Of a stretch of DNA of 64,000 bases, positions 45,801 to 57,824 are shown in pieces. Numbering within the stretch: position 1 is the first letter of the stretch; every line of letters begins with the position of its first letter. The notes under the pieces were generated by a model, which was not told the DNA's origin, made no database searches, and saw nothing but the letters and a program-made list of their open reading frames with translations. Both the position numbers and the translations under genes were made by a program. Source of the stretch: Trichosphaerium sp. ATCC 40318 (Eukaryota; Discosea; Flabellinia; Trichosidae); NCBI GenBank assembly GCA_038496445.1, contig JALMLS010000281.1, positions 1-64,000 of the forward strand. The letters are read 5' to 3'.

Positions 45801-46842
45801 AAGATTCGCCATCTAGGTCCAGTTATACCAACTAAAGACGTCGAGTTAAAATAATTTAAAACAAATTTTGAAAAAAAAGTGTTGGCTTACAAAAGTGAGT
45901 CCAAAATCCATCACCATTGTTGCCTCCAGGATTAGCATCAGGGTTAATAAGAGCGTCCATTTGTATTTCATTCTCTAGATTATAGAAATCGAATAATTGG
46001 CGAGTGTACATTTGATTAAGAGCTCGAACATTAGGTCGATGTGCTTCACTGATAATATCCTAAAAAAAAATCGAATAAGAAAATTTCGCAAAAAAATTTA
46101 CAACTCTTCTCTGTTATAAACTTACGTTACTATCAATGTGATTTAAAAACCACTTGAGTCCCCAACATATTAATCCAACAATGACTAGAACATGAACACC
46201 GTAAAGGATCTTAAGTAAGAGTCACAACAAATCAATCAAAAAAATAGTGTCATTTTAAAAAAAAATACTCACGTCGTAAAAGATTGTTGCTAAAACTATT
46301 CTAGACGCTATAGAATCTTCCTCTGCTGTCCATGCAAACGATGGGAAGTAGAAATATACAATATGGGCTACTATGTAAGGTAGGAGTACAGCCCAAGCGA
46401 CGCATGCCGTAATAAACTGACTCTCCTGTTTTAAAGCGTTAGGAGTAATAATTAACGCGTTTAGGAATGCGTACAACTGCCACGAAAGGTGTTATCCTTG
46501 ACAATATGCCAAGAACCACTTCAAAAGGTGATAGAAGCTTAGGAGTGCCGTTTTTATAAACTAAATCGGTTTAAGCGTTTATTCATTGGTTATGTAAATT
46601 AATACCTGCTTCAAACCTGTATTCGTGTCCACACACCTTATTACGCTTAGAATGTCAATAAATAATAACGTTCGTACCTCACAAGAGCGATTTCCTGAAT
46701 GCTGAAGCCACTCCTTCAGACAATTGCCATGTACATACTTTATTGAGCCTTTACATTTACACGGATAAAACAATTCGTTATCCGGTGTGCCTTGCTCCCT
46801 GCATATTTTACAACATCCAGCCTCTTCTGCTTCCAATTCCAT
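42843..46842 (-). CDS. MARCHF6: Doa10/MARCH6-like membrane RING-CH E3 ubiquitin ligase (ERAD)
   Basis: ER-membrane ubiquitin ligase that marks misfolded and short-lived proteins. From ATG 46842 the RING-CH is complete: C11-x2-C14, C28-x-C30, H38-x2-C41 in CKGSIKYVHGNCLKEWLQHS, C54, and C57 supplied by a 34-nt exon (VCGHEYRFEA). Next comes VYKNGTPKLLSPFEVVLG, the conserved post-RING segment. Many membrane helices follow (FFALFFPWMAGVIYIHLLNS, VVLCCFVIPLLIGAIVELLI, LPYFICHGILPLFG). The C-terminus matches the family: VFKRLHKQILDDKYLVEKRL, ending QTVT* at 42843. About a dozen short introns; about 800-900 residues, near the size of human MARCH6. This is the only intact copy; its 3' half seeded the duplications to the left. 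Confidence 0.9.
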
Positions 46843-46928
46843 ACGCACCGGTTTATATTTGAAGAATCAGAATTACGGAGACTTGCTTATCTTTCTTATT
46901 CGTTTTCTCTAACTTGCTTGTAAAAGCC
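46843..46928. promoter_or_regulatory. Bidirectional promoter region, Doa10 and TPR genes
   Basis: 86 bp between divergent start codons at 46842 (-) and 46929 (+). No defined motif. Confidence 0.35.
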
Positions 46929-48749
46929 ATGTACGCTCGTTTAAATATACTACGAACCGCGCAGCGTTGTAAAACGAGAGTACAATCTCAACCATTACGT
47001 TCCAAAGTGTATGTTGGTAAAAAGACTGTGAGTGCGCACCCCTATGCTCATATTTACACATAGTAGGCCGTTGTGACAAAATATAATGTAAAACCAACAC
47101 AATGGGTTCAGAGGTATTGTAATCTACCACCAGTACCTGATCACGTTCAAGAACTTGCTGACAAGTATGGTGCGCGAAATGAAACGAACGCGGCCTGTAA
47201 TTCATTATAAGTTAGGTATTTCGAAATCCGAGACGCTAGACGCTCAGAGGGAAGCAAAAAAAAACATGGACGATTTTGAGGCAGCCAAAGCGCGTATAAC
47301 TCCATTAGATGAGTGCAACGCAACCCACTTAGCTGATGTGCGTTATGTCGGACAAATGTGTATTCATTACGGTACGCCAGACGCGTTTTTCATATTTTTC
47401 GAAAAACATTTGACGGTTTGTTTTAGATGACATGGAAGGCGCAAAAATATACGTAGATAAAGCGCTGGAGATGGCGCCACACGATAAAGTAGCTTTACAA
47501 GTCGCTGCTTCGTACTACAGCGAAATCGAGAAAGAGAAGGCTTTACAACTAGTAGACCGTGCGTTGGCTGTTGATCCTGTTGATAATGATAGCAGAGCAT
47601 TACGTGGACATATTTTGTGTGGCATGGATCAAAAACACTGGCCTGAGGCCGTTGAGTTATTCAAAAGTGTGCTAAAAAGAGATCCAAAAAACACTCAAAC
47701 ATTAAAATCTATGGGTTACATTTATGGAATGTGGGGTACGTAGAAAAACCTTTCTATTCTATAACCCAAACTATGGTCATAAGCATATTTAATTTTACTT
47801 AAATTCTGTACTGCTAGTTCCAAAGGAGCGCTTGATATGTCAAGCTATTGTTAGAGTTTTTTTTCATTTTTTTTTTTTGCAAGTCGACACGTGCCTGTAC
47901 TTTACAATACTCAAGAGTTTTTAGGAGATGAGGCAGAAGCGCTTAATTATTATTCAAAACTCATGGAGTTAGATCCATTGGATCCAGAAGCACCACTAGG
48001 TATTTTTGATAATTAAAACACTTTTTTTAATTTGCAGAAAAATTCTGAGTCGAGTTCATTCTGATCCTAAGTTTCTAGGTGTTGGATCATGTCAACTATC
48101 ACTAGGACGTGTTAAAGGTATATATAACTATCATAACAACTACATATTGTATTCATTACTGTTAGAGGGTATTGCGAATCTTGAATTAAGTGCAAGAATG
48201 AATCCTTCAGATCAAGCCGCTTACATCCAACTTGCGAATTTATTCATGTCCCAAGAACATTACGGAAGAGCATTAGTATACTTTGAAGATGCTCTAGAGA
48301 TTAAAACAGATCCAGAAACATACTTATCATATTGTACATGCCAGTTCCTTAATAACGAACATGATACAGCTATTGAGAACCTAAAAAAGGCGAAAACAAT
48401 GTTTCCTCAGAACGAGTTAACACCATTCACAGAAGCTATATTCAAAATCGCAGACGAGCTTATTAGTAAGAATAAGGATATTTACCGTGCAAGAGATTTT
48501 ATGAAGTTAGCAATGAATTGGTGTCCAAATGATCCGAGGACACTTAAATTACAAGATAGAGTAGCAAACGAGCTAAAAAGGTTAAACGGACCTGATTATG
48601 TTGACCCTTCTCTTACACCAAAACAACATGGTAATGCCGGACAACAACCTCAAGCACCAATAGATGAAATCAGTAAAAGAACACATGAACAAGATCTTGA
48701 GAAGAAACCTAAGAGTAGAGACGGCTTTAAAATTGAAATTATGAAATAA
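46929..48749 (+). CDS. TPR-repeat protein with mitochondrial presequence-like N-terminus
   Basis: ATG 46929 starts MYARLNILRTAQRCKTRVQSQ, Arg-rich and lacking acidic residues, typical of a mitochondrial targeting peptide. The body has tetratricopeptide repeats: EGAKIYVDKALEMAPHDKVA, KALQLVDRALAVDPVDND, PEAVELFKSVLKRDPKNTQ, EALNYYSKLMELDPLDP, LELSARMNPSDQAAYIQLAN and ALVYFEDALEIKTDPETYLS. The tail is charged (EKKPKSRDGFKIEIMK*). A 19-nt intron (47197-47215) joins AAC to ISKSETL in phase; other introns are 50-200 nt. TPRs mediate protein contacts; the partner is unknown. A mitochondrial import or assembly factor is a guess. Confidence 0.72.
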
Positions 48750-49752
48750 ATGGTTGAGTATAAAAGTGTGTAACTGCCATTTACAGCACGTGAGTTGCTG
48801 AGATAACAGTAAAATCCCAGACAGTGGGAGGAGCCAGATTTTTGTCTCCATTCCGTCCTTACGCAGCATCGCATGACACTACACTGACTAGCACGTAACA
48901 AAAATACAAAACCAAAATAAAGGTTTATCGTTGGAGAATCCGGCTGACCTTTTTGAAGAGAGAAAGGTTAACGAAGCACTAAAGTCAGTGAAAGTACGTT
49001 GTAAGAACAATACAGCCTTTCTCACGTCCATTTAGTTTCCTACGTCAGTAAATTGCGCTAAAACGCTACAATCCGAAGTAGTACAAACGCACATTCAATA
49101 CACACGTAAAACAATGATTTAAACTGAATTAGCGCCAAAATATTACTAGTGAGATTTAGTTACTTTACACCATATCAATCGCGTACAACAACACTCGTAG
49201 TACGTAAACAATTAACTTTAAATGGTTTGTACCATTTTTTTTCCTAAATGTAGTTACAGCGCTCGAACTGCGTTTTTTCGCACTACTTAAACGCAATGTT
49301 GCGGCTGCGCACGTCTTCGTTTTGTATTCTGTCACAACAACAAACTTTTCGCAATGTACACTTGACATCGAGTCACACTTTTGTTTTTTTCTTCTGTGTA
49401 GTAGGGTACACTCTTTCGGCTGTTATTCATTACATAAAAATTAAACTGCACAAAGAAGTTTGACACCTTGTTTTTGACAAAAAAGACAACCCACGTGGGA
49501 ACAATCGTTGTAGTTATTACTACCGTATTAGCTATTTTGTGTGTAAAAGATTCTATGTGGCTTTTAACGTACCAGCGATACCCTACTACAACACTAGACT
49601 ACTTTGTATTCACTACGGTGTACAACAAGTCGAAAACTCGGTGGAGAGGAAAAGTTGAACTTCTAGAATTCCTTGTTTTCAATCATGGAAAAAAGTTTTT
49701 TTGAGATTTATTTTTCATTCGCTTATTACCTCTCTAACACTATTATAAGGGT
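48750..49752. other. Intergenic region without a supported gene
   Basis: About 1 kb between two plus-strand genes. A minus-strand ATG frame of 67 codons (49165-49368) and an ATG-less plus frame (49468-49704) lack any supporting feature. CACGTG motifs lie at about 48786 and 49492. Confidence 0.3.
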
Positions 49753-52419
49753 TATGAGTAGCTCTAAAGAAGCCCGTCGATTACGTAAATCTGGACGTAA
49801 AGCTCCTAAATCAGATTCTGAGGGAGGTACGTGATTATTTAGTACACAAAATCAATTAAGTTAATGCAATTACAATCTTAACTTTTCATAACAACCCTAC
49901 TACAACATGTCTCACAACGGTTTAATATCTACATTCACAGGCTCCTCTGTTCCTAATTACACAAGAGCAGAGCTAAACAAACGGCGAAAGCCTCAGTTAG
50001 AAGTAATTGCGAGACAATTAGAGCTGGTTATCAAACCGAAAATTGTAAAAAACAAGCATGGCAAGTTGAAGTCAAAGAGGCCAACAAAGCCAGAGCTAAT
50101 TGAGATTATACTCAAAGCTATACGTACGTACCTGTTTTCGCATCTTTTTTGGTTTATTTTTCTTTAACATCATCACACCTTTCAAAAAAATCTTCATGTT
50201 AAAACTTCTTTTGGTGATTCTCTAGGCTTCTTTTTTTGTTTTTAGTACATCAAAACCATTCAACTTTTTTTGGTTTTTTATCTTAAACTGTTTCTAATAC
50301 CTTTATTAGAGTCTGAACGAACAGAAGAACAAGATGCTGTTGAAACCACAGCCAAATTTCGTCAAGTTGTTGTAACTAAAGCAACAGCAATGGCGGAGGG
50401 TGACTTACAAAAGCTTGTAGCTGGTTTTGCTCAACAGCTTTCTGGGTTGAAGCGTGACAGGGACGCTGATTCAGCCAAAATCTCTGAATTGGCACGTGCT
50501 CGTGAGGCCGATACAGCCAAGATCTCGGGCTTGGAGCGTGACTTGGCTAATGGGTTTAAAAAACTTAAAAAAAATACAGAGGACAACAAAGTTCTTATCG
50601 TCAAGCAACAGATATTGCTAATCTACGCGTCAGTACGCCATGTAACATTATCAGAGATATACGTGAAGAGTACGTCAACCTTTTTTTTTTTTCCCTCGAT
50701 TCGTAGTTCAATCACTTATTCTTTTTCTTTAGAAGAACTACAAGTTGGCACACATCTGCAAAAACATGCTCTTGTGTTGATAGACGAGTTTGCAAAGACT
50801 GTTATAGAACTTTACCCTAAATTCATGATGTGCGAAGGCGAGTGGATGCACTGGGAGTCAGAAGATGCGTTCAATCTCTACCTTGGCGATTTCTTTTCAA
50901 AAAACAATTTGCCATTTTTGATAGTGCGTGACACACACCAAGAAGTTACAGAGGAACATGATGCTATTTCTGGAGTGTCAAAAAAAAGACCAGATTTATC
51001 AGTACTAAGCAAAGACACACAAATCTTAGACCAAAGACGCGTGAAGAACTACCACCAAGTAGTTATAATTGAGCTTAAAAAAGGTAAGTCATCTTCTTTG
51101 CCAATTCTTTTCAGATTTTTTTTTCTTTCATTGTTGATTTTTCTCTTATTTCTTTATAGGTCCTTTCCAAACTGAGGACTATGGCCAAGTGTGTTTGTAT
51201 GGTATTGGCGTTCTGAGAGCACAGAAACTGCGTAAGGCAGTGTATGTGGCTCTCATGAACTTTACAAAACTTGTCATTATTAAAATCGTAATGGAAACAC
51301 ATGACAGCATTCCTATTTACTACAAGACCAAAGAATTGGACCTGCGCAAAAAAGGAAAAACAAGGCTCTTTCAATTGCTATCGCAAACCCCAGAGACTCT
51401 GGGGTATATATCTAAGATGTTTCGGTTCGAAGGAAAAAACTACTCGCCAGAATCATGTCTTGGTGTTGGTGCTTACGCTTCTGTGTACAGTGTACCAGTC
51501 GTAGTGGGCTCTGATGTGGAGTTGGTCGCTATAAAGGAGTTCTCGGACCAGCACAAAAATATTAAATCGCTTGTTACCAGGGAAACTGATACTCTAAAAG
51601 CCCTTAAAGACCTTACATCGGTCCCAACAGTTGTACGTTTTTTGTTACAACTGGTTTTTTTTTTCTTTATCTCACTTTTTTTTATAGATTGATACGACAC
51701 CAACCACAATTGCCATGAAACCAGTTGGGTTCAAAATTAGAGGAATGGCTCAAATACATGACTTGCACTTGTTTATCAAACAAGTAGTAAATACTTTACA
51801 CTATGCACACAAACACAAAATAGTGCATCGGTGAGTTTTTTTTTTTGGACAGTTTGACACATTGCAATGTGTCAAAATATAAGTCTAATGTTCACTGAAT
51901 TTTTTCTTCGACTGACACGTGATTTGTAGAGATATCTCATACACAAACCTTATGTTAACCCTTGACAATGACGCTCTTGTTATTGATTGGGGTTGTGCTG
52001 TTACTTTGGGTGAGCCAACAACTTCTGGTGGTGGGTACAAATACGTTGGTCTTCACGTTTTGGAGAATTATGACAAAGACGCAGAAATTTGCTATAAAGC
52101 GTCTCATGATCTATTCTCCTTTGTTCGAGTCATGATGTATATGAGGCTCCACTTTAATCATCAGTCTGAGATAGACGCAGCGTATGGAAACTGGCTAGCG
52201 GCTAAAGACAGCGGAAAGAAAAAAGAAGAACTAGTTGCTAGAAATCAGTTTATTCTAAAATGGCATTCCTTTACAGTTGGTTGGGATTCTTGCCAAGCCT
52301 GCGCTTATAAAGAAAACTACGATGGTTTGATAAAATCGTTACGTTTGATGTTCTATAGAAAGAACAGTAGTCCATGTAGCCAATGCGGCACCTTAGGCTA
52401 CTGTTGTTGTAAAAAATAA
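49753..52419 (+). CDS. Crinkler-type protein: coiled coil, PD-(D/E)XK-like nuclease and protein kinase
   Basis: About 700 residues. From ATG 49753: a basic start (MSSSKEARRLRKSGRK), then a SAP-like basic helical segment (AELNKRRKPQLEVIARQLEL…KPELIEIILKAI), then a coiled coil with near-repeats (DADSAKISELARAREADTAK). An alpha/beta domain has KRPDLSVLSKD followed by VVIIELKKG, the D…ExK signature of PD-(D/E)XK nucleases. Next is a kinase domain: glycine loop LGVGAYASVYSV, VAIKEF lysine, catalytic HR|DISYTNLML, and DWG in place of DFG (VIDWGCA). The C-terminus is Cys-rich (CSQCGTLGYCCCKK*). Nuclease-kinase pairs like this belong to the CRN (Crinkler) effector-like class known from chytrids, oomycetes, Rhizophagus and other eukaryotes. 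No signal peptide is seen. About seven introns. Confidence 0.75.
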
Positions 52420-52628
52420 ATTTGTATTCTAAAATGTTTGTTACTCGTTCCTTCCATGCAAAGCACATCTAATTTCAATGGAAATAGCATTTAGTACTCT
52501 ACTGTAATGCCAGATGATTTCAGCGATAGCTTCATAATATTTGTTCACAGCCCAAAAAGATGATGGTACAAGCTCCTTTTTTGCGCGATTTAATGCCTTT
52601 GTCAGTAGCATTATTGCAGTGGCTAATG

Positions 52629-52736
52629 TTAATATATAACACCTTTTATTGCTTTTATACCATTGTCAAATTCTGAGGTACTTCCTAGGCGGATATGATG
52701 AACACCCTTTAGCACCTTAATACCTGAGAAGTTCAT
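52629..52736 (-). pseudogene. Relic of an F-box/LRR gene (one and a half repeats)
   Basis: A 35-codon frame reading GIKVLKGVHHIRLGSTSE and NGIKAIKGV matches the LRR core of the three F-box/LRR genes. Nothing before or after continues the repeats, so it is a decayed remnant. Confidence 0.7.
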
Positions 52737-53028
52737 AATTGTGGTCAACAAGAAAAGAAAATCGCGCTACGCTCTGGTACACGCATACACAATTAAGGCG
52801 CCTTGTTAGTACCCTTTCTGCCCTTTATAATAATATCCTGTTGACAACAAACACTTAGAAAAGTAACTCGTAAACATGTGCGCGGTAGCGTAATTTACAA
52901 TACAACATAGAGACTGGCAAAGTTGAAAAGCGGATGGTTTGGTGAAGAGTACTTTAGGATTACAAATGGTAAAGATTTTTATCAATAACTCATTCCGTTT
53001 TTTATTATGACCCACGTGGAGTTTATTA

Positions 53029-53277
53029 TTACTTGTACTTGAGGTACAAGATTCTCTTGTTCTGGTAGCGAATCCAAACAAAGCTTTTGAGGCCGTTACA
53101 ATGTTCAATATCTGGATTAACAAGTACTGTCCATGAAGTATCGCCCCACATCTCTTTGCCAATCTTTATCAGGTTGTCTCTGTTGAAAGGAAGGTGTTCA
53201 AGCTTAAACAAAAATTTATCCCTCTCATCTGCGCCCATACCATGTTCGCTTTCTGCTATCGCACGGTCGGAGCTCAT
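53029..53277 (-). CDS. Small protein of unknown function
   Basis: 82 codons from ATG 53277 (MSSDRAIAESEHGMGADE). The composition is ordinary and hydrophilic, with a plausible fold segment (GDTSWTVLVNPDIEHCNG) and a basic end (RILYLKYK*). No signal peptide or motif. It may be a complete short gene or a first exon with unrecognised continuation. No homologue recognised. Confidence 0.45.
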   Translation of the reverse strand: MSSDRAIAESEHGMGADERDKFLFKLEHLPFNRDNLIKIGKEMWGDTSWTVLVNPDIEHCNGLKSFVWIRYQNKRILYLKYK

Positions 53278-53506
53278 TCTTATTGTATGGTTGGTTAGGC
53301 GGTAATGTTAGTCAAACTCTTTCACATAGGAACTGTCGTGAGAACTCAAGAAAAAATAGTCTGCGTACTATGTGGCATTACTTGTATGATGGAGTTAGTG
53401 TTGCTCTTTATGATACTGTACAGGTGGTTCACAGTCAATGACAACATGAAATACATACACGTGACTTGTGAAGCACAAAAAGTTGGGAAGAAGAACAAAG
53501 TTGTAT

Positions 53507-53952
53507 TTAGATACCAACAATGTTAGGACTTCTTTTGAGCAGCTTATCTTTAAGTTGGCAAATAGCAGAAATAGAAGCGTTTGTCATTATGTAATCTTTA
53601 TCCTCAATACCACGAATTAAATTGGCAACAATATCAAACCGTAGGATAAGCCATCATCGCATGAAACATTGTACTCGTTAATATGGGAAAAGTATGCTGT
53701 AGACAAGTTCCAGTTGATAGTATCACTTACGAAGTAGAGTACTTCTCTTTCTGGTCCACCAATAGCTGAACAAGTGATGGGTTGTCGTAGAGTAGCTTGG
53801 TAGAATGCTTCACAGTCTGGGTGAGGCGATTTAAGGTCATAAAAGCGATATAGAGACGCTGGCTTTTGCCACCACGTGTTTATCATAAACGACTGGGAAA
53901 GTACAACACATATAGCAAGAATGCAAAGAAACCCGCAGGAACTGTTGTTCAT
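53507..53952 (-). CDS. Small secreted protein with one frame break
   Basis: ATG 53952 opens a signal peptide (SCGFLCILAICVVLSQSFMI) and a mature part with cysteines (HPDCEAFYQATL, ITCSAIGG, NVSCDDGLSYG). At about 53637 the frame must shift by one base to continue into FDIVANLIRGIEDKDYIM and SAICQLKDKLLKRSPNIVGI*, ending at 53507. No splice pair explains the shift, so it is a real frameshift or a base error. Without the shift the product ends after 111 residues. Family unknown; secretion is supported by the N-terminus. Confidence 0.5.
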
Positions 53953-54170
53953 GTTGAGTTCCTATTTATTGAACATTTTGAGGGTTTTTAAAGTAAAAGA
54001 AAGTCAACTGAAACTTCATAATTTTGGACAGAAGTCTTTATTCTTTGCTTGTGTCCGTTTTATAGTACAGTTTCTTGTAAACATTGTTTTAAAACAATCA
54101 ATACTTTGGTCACCAAAATCAAAACTTGTCAGCACTGCATTCATCCTATCTTTACACGAACGGTTTATTT

Positions 54171-57100
54171 TCACTCATCCATTTTTTCTTTTTTACCCTT
54201 TTTTCTAGCTTTGAGAGTCTTTTTTGGCTTAGCTTTTGACCATTGCTTTGAGCCCTCTGAGAAATTACCTTCAGATTTATCTTTTACATCACCTCTCCTT
54301 GGCCTTGCACTTTGTGAATCAAAATTGTGCTCAGATTGACGTCCTTCATAACCACCACGGTTACCTTCTCTGTAACCTCCACGATCTTCATTAAAACGTC
54401 CACCACGTCCACCACGACCTCCACGGCCTCCGCGACCTCCACGACCTCCACGGCCTCCACGGCTTCCTCCATCACGTTGGTAGTCACCTCCGTCATTACC
54501 TCTTCTACCTTCATAATTATTGTAGGCTTGTCTATCTTCATAATCACCACGACCATAACCTTCTCTTCTATTACCACCATCTCTGGACTCTCTACCATAA
54601 TTTCCACGACCTCTTCGATCTCCGCCATCTCTAGAATCTCTTCCGTAACCTCCACGGCCTCCACGGCCACCACGACCTCCTCGACCTCTACTGGCTCTAT
54701 AGCTACCTTGGTTATCACCATAAGCTCCATATTCATCATCTCTGTCGTTGATTCTTTCCTCATAAGCACCAGCTTCTCCTTCACCATAGTTTTGGACTTG
54801 TCTCTCATCTCCATAGTCACTTCTCCTATCATTTCTACCGCCACGGTTTCCTCCACGGCCTCCACGGCCTCCACGACCTCCTCTATTACCGCCACGGCTT
54901 CCTCTGTCAGCATGATATCCATCGTGGTACCTTTCACGACCATATCGAGAGTCTGGGCCTGAGCGCTGGCGAGCACGGTCGTGGTAGTCAGGTGTCTCCA
55001 TTGTGCCATCTAGTTGCTCAGTGATAAGTTTCATTTCAACACTAGAGTCATCTTGTTTCTTTGGCTTTGGCTCAGGTGGTCTACTTTTAACCTCGTCATC
55101 TTCATCTGATGATAGTCTTTGAGTGGTAATTACCACCTGAGATAAATCTTGTCCAAGCCGAATTGATTCCTAAAAGGAAGATTAACAGTCACTCAATGCG
55201 TGGCACGTGATTTTAATGGTTTGTTTTCAAGGTCAAGTATGAATTTTTTGGTTTGTTGGTTTGTTTAGTTCGTACCTGAATTGCAGTGGCTAGAGGTCTA
55301 TCCCTCTTACTTATTAATGCTGTTATCCTTCCAGGTTTACCAGCACGGCCAGTACGACCAATACGGTGAATGTAATCAATGGAATTTTTAGGGAAATCAA
55401 ACAATACTACATGTTCAACCTGAAAAGGATGTCAGATATGAATTAGAAAGAAATAAAATATTTTGTTTTCTCGCTTGATAATAGCTTAATTCTTGCCTAT
55501 TTTACCATAAAACACATACATGGTGTTTGCATAATAATAGAAAAATCACAAGAAATTTATGTAGTGCTTGTCGTGCACGTGAAAAGGCGAAAAAATAACC
55601 GAAAAAAAATTAAATCAAAATGAAGGGTAGCGTACATTGTCAAAATGCATGCCTCTTGCAGCCAAGTCGGTACATACTACAACTCTAACATCTTCATCGC
55701 TTACAAACTTTTTATAGTTCTTGACACGCCTTTTTGGTGGAATTTCACCGTGAAGACTCACTGTATTATATCCGCTTTCGTTCAAGAAATGATCAGTTGA
55801 ACGAGCGCTAAACAGAACGTTTAGTATAATCAAGAACCGCGCGGGATAATGCAAATAAAGCCGTGAACGCACCTCGCTACTGTGTTACAAAATATAACTA
55901 ATTTACCAACTTCAATATCTTCGACAACACACTTCAATAATTCAGCTTTGAAGAAAAAAGTTAATTAAGTGTTAGTGCTATTTGTCTTTTCGTACCGTGT
56001 TTGTTGCCTTGTACTGGGATAAATTCGTGAGCTAATGTAGTCGTTACTGTATGAAGCATAGGAGTCATGACTTTCTCAACAGGATCCTTGGGAGGCGTTA
56101 GTGGTGTGAAAAGCTTGTACATGTTGATGATTTTGTTGCAAATGATGGTTCAAAGAGAAACAAGAATTAATTAAAAAGTATTTACCCTTATGCTTTCGGA
56201 AATGAATTTCATAAGATCAGGAGTCAAGGTAGCACCAACAAAGATAAGTTGAGCGTCAAAATCCTTATCTTCTTCGTATTTCTAAAACAAAGTGTCAAAT
56301 CTCTTAAAAACACAATAATTAGCTAATATTGACTCTCTTGGCGCTGCGATAGGTAAATAATAGTATCAAATGATAACGTGCAATTTACCTTAATCAAGAA
56401 GTCGCGTCGATTTGCAAGATAAAAGCTTTCAGAAGAAAAAAAAACAAAAGAAAATTGTATTCTCATGTTTTTGGACGTACAGCAACGGCAGCCACAACAT
56501 CAAGTGTCTCGTTAGAGAAAGTAGGTGAGAACAAAGTATCAGCTTCATCAATGATAAGGTGTTTGGCTTCAGCTAAATTCAGATTGCCTACAAAAGGTTA
56601 GAATCAGTTGTTTGATTAAATCAAAATGACTTGTTTTTCAAGTCAATCATTTTATTCCTACCTGCTTCGTGATGCTTCTTTAGACCTGCAGGTGTTCCAA
56701 TAGCAATATCAATAAGGCCGTCAAATTTAGACACTTGACTTTTTGTCTTAACCTGGCCTGATACAGTGCATGAAGTCAATTTAATGTGATGCGCAAGATG
56801 TTTTGTTGTGCCCTTGAAAATGATCAGTAGCTGTCTATCTACAGAAACAACATAGAAAAGAAAAACAACGTACGATCACTTGATCGACTAGTTCTCTTGT
56901 AGGTAACATAACAACAGCACGAGGTTTTTTTGGCACTCTTTCTATTGTTCCTTCATTCTCCTCCTTTTTAAGCGCTTGCATCACTGGAATAAGGTACGAC
57001 AATGTTTTACCGGTGCCTGGATTGAGGGAATTAGCGAATTGAACATTTTAAAAGATTCTGGATAAGAATCGCGCTACTGAGAAAGACAGTCGCTCATAAT

Positions 57101-57721
57101 AACGACGAACGCAGCGTAAAGAGATTTTGGCGTGGTTATCACGTAAAAACAGGCAAAAGTGAGTTCGCAGCTAAAACCGATGTTTTACGTGCCTGTTTGG
57201 TCTGCTACAAGCGTGTGCTGACCAGCTGCGATTTTTGGGATGGCTTCTTCCTAATAATCGTATGAGTAATATTCTACGCTAGAACTAACGCGTGCTTGTA
57301 TTTTTGTTGGTTTCTTGATATTTAGTTGAGACAAACCTTCAATAACTTCTGCAGAAGCTCCAATATCGGCAAACGTCTTACTACCAAAGATGATAGGGCT
57401 ATTATCACCAGTTATACTTGTTTTTTCTGGTTGAGCGTAGGCTCTTGTCTGAACCCTCCCCTGTAACGTTTAGAGCGCTAATAACACGTAAAAACGCACT
57501 TTTATAGCCGTAGATGTGCGTTTTGCTACAAACCTACGCTGAACAGCTCGATGCCCACGTAATTGCGAGAATCTGCGTAGCATTTGCAAAGATGTAATGT
57601 ACTGACGAACAAAATAGCGTGCAGCAAAAAACAGTCAAGTACATTCTACTCCGAGTTTTTAATCTGTGAGCTCAAATACCTTTGTACCAACACTTGTTCG
57701 CCTGAGACTGACACCAGCCAT
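54171..57721 (-). CDS. DEAD-box RNA helicase with RGG-rich tail, probably mitochondrial
   Basis: ATP-dependent RNA helicase. The N-terminus from ATG 57721 ([14 protein letters not shown], then [16 protein letters not shown] after an intron) is Arg/Ser-rich like a mitochondrial presequence. Motifs in order: Q-like region [27 protein letters not shown] (I); LPTRELVDQ (Ia); DEADTLF (II); GATLT (III, in place of SAT); [12 protein letters not shown] (IV region); [14 protein letters not shown] (V); [17 protein letters not shown] (VI). The last exon (55136-54171) carries a long array of RGG/GGRGG and RDGG/YGR units, a nucleic-acid-binding tail, then a Lys-rich end. This resembles the plant and fungal mitochondrial DEAD-box group (PMH/Mss116-like). 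About eight introns. Confidence 0.88.
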
Positions 57722-57824
57722 TAACGGGGTAAGCCACTACCCACAAATATATTTTACATGTTCATTTGTACAACCTTTTTACATTTTTTTTTTCTTTCAG
57801 CCGGTGTTTCGAGCTATAAAATTG

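Noticed and set aside
49468-49704. Plus-strand open stretch with a hydrophobic segment
   Set aside because: Begins at TTG with no ATG and no convincing continuation.
53305-53526. Plus-strand ATG frame with a hydrophobic stretch (ITCMMELVLLFMILY)
   Set aside because: It overlaps the end of the minus-strand secreted gene and lacks supporting features; left out though a small membrane protein cannot be excluded.
54327-54962. Long Thr/Ser-rich plus-strand open frame and a Val/Glu-rich minus frame at 54284-55009
   Set aside because: Both are shadows of the RGG-repeat tail of the DEAD-box helicase.
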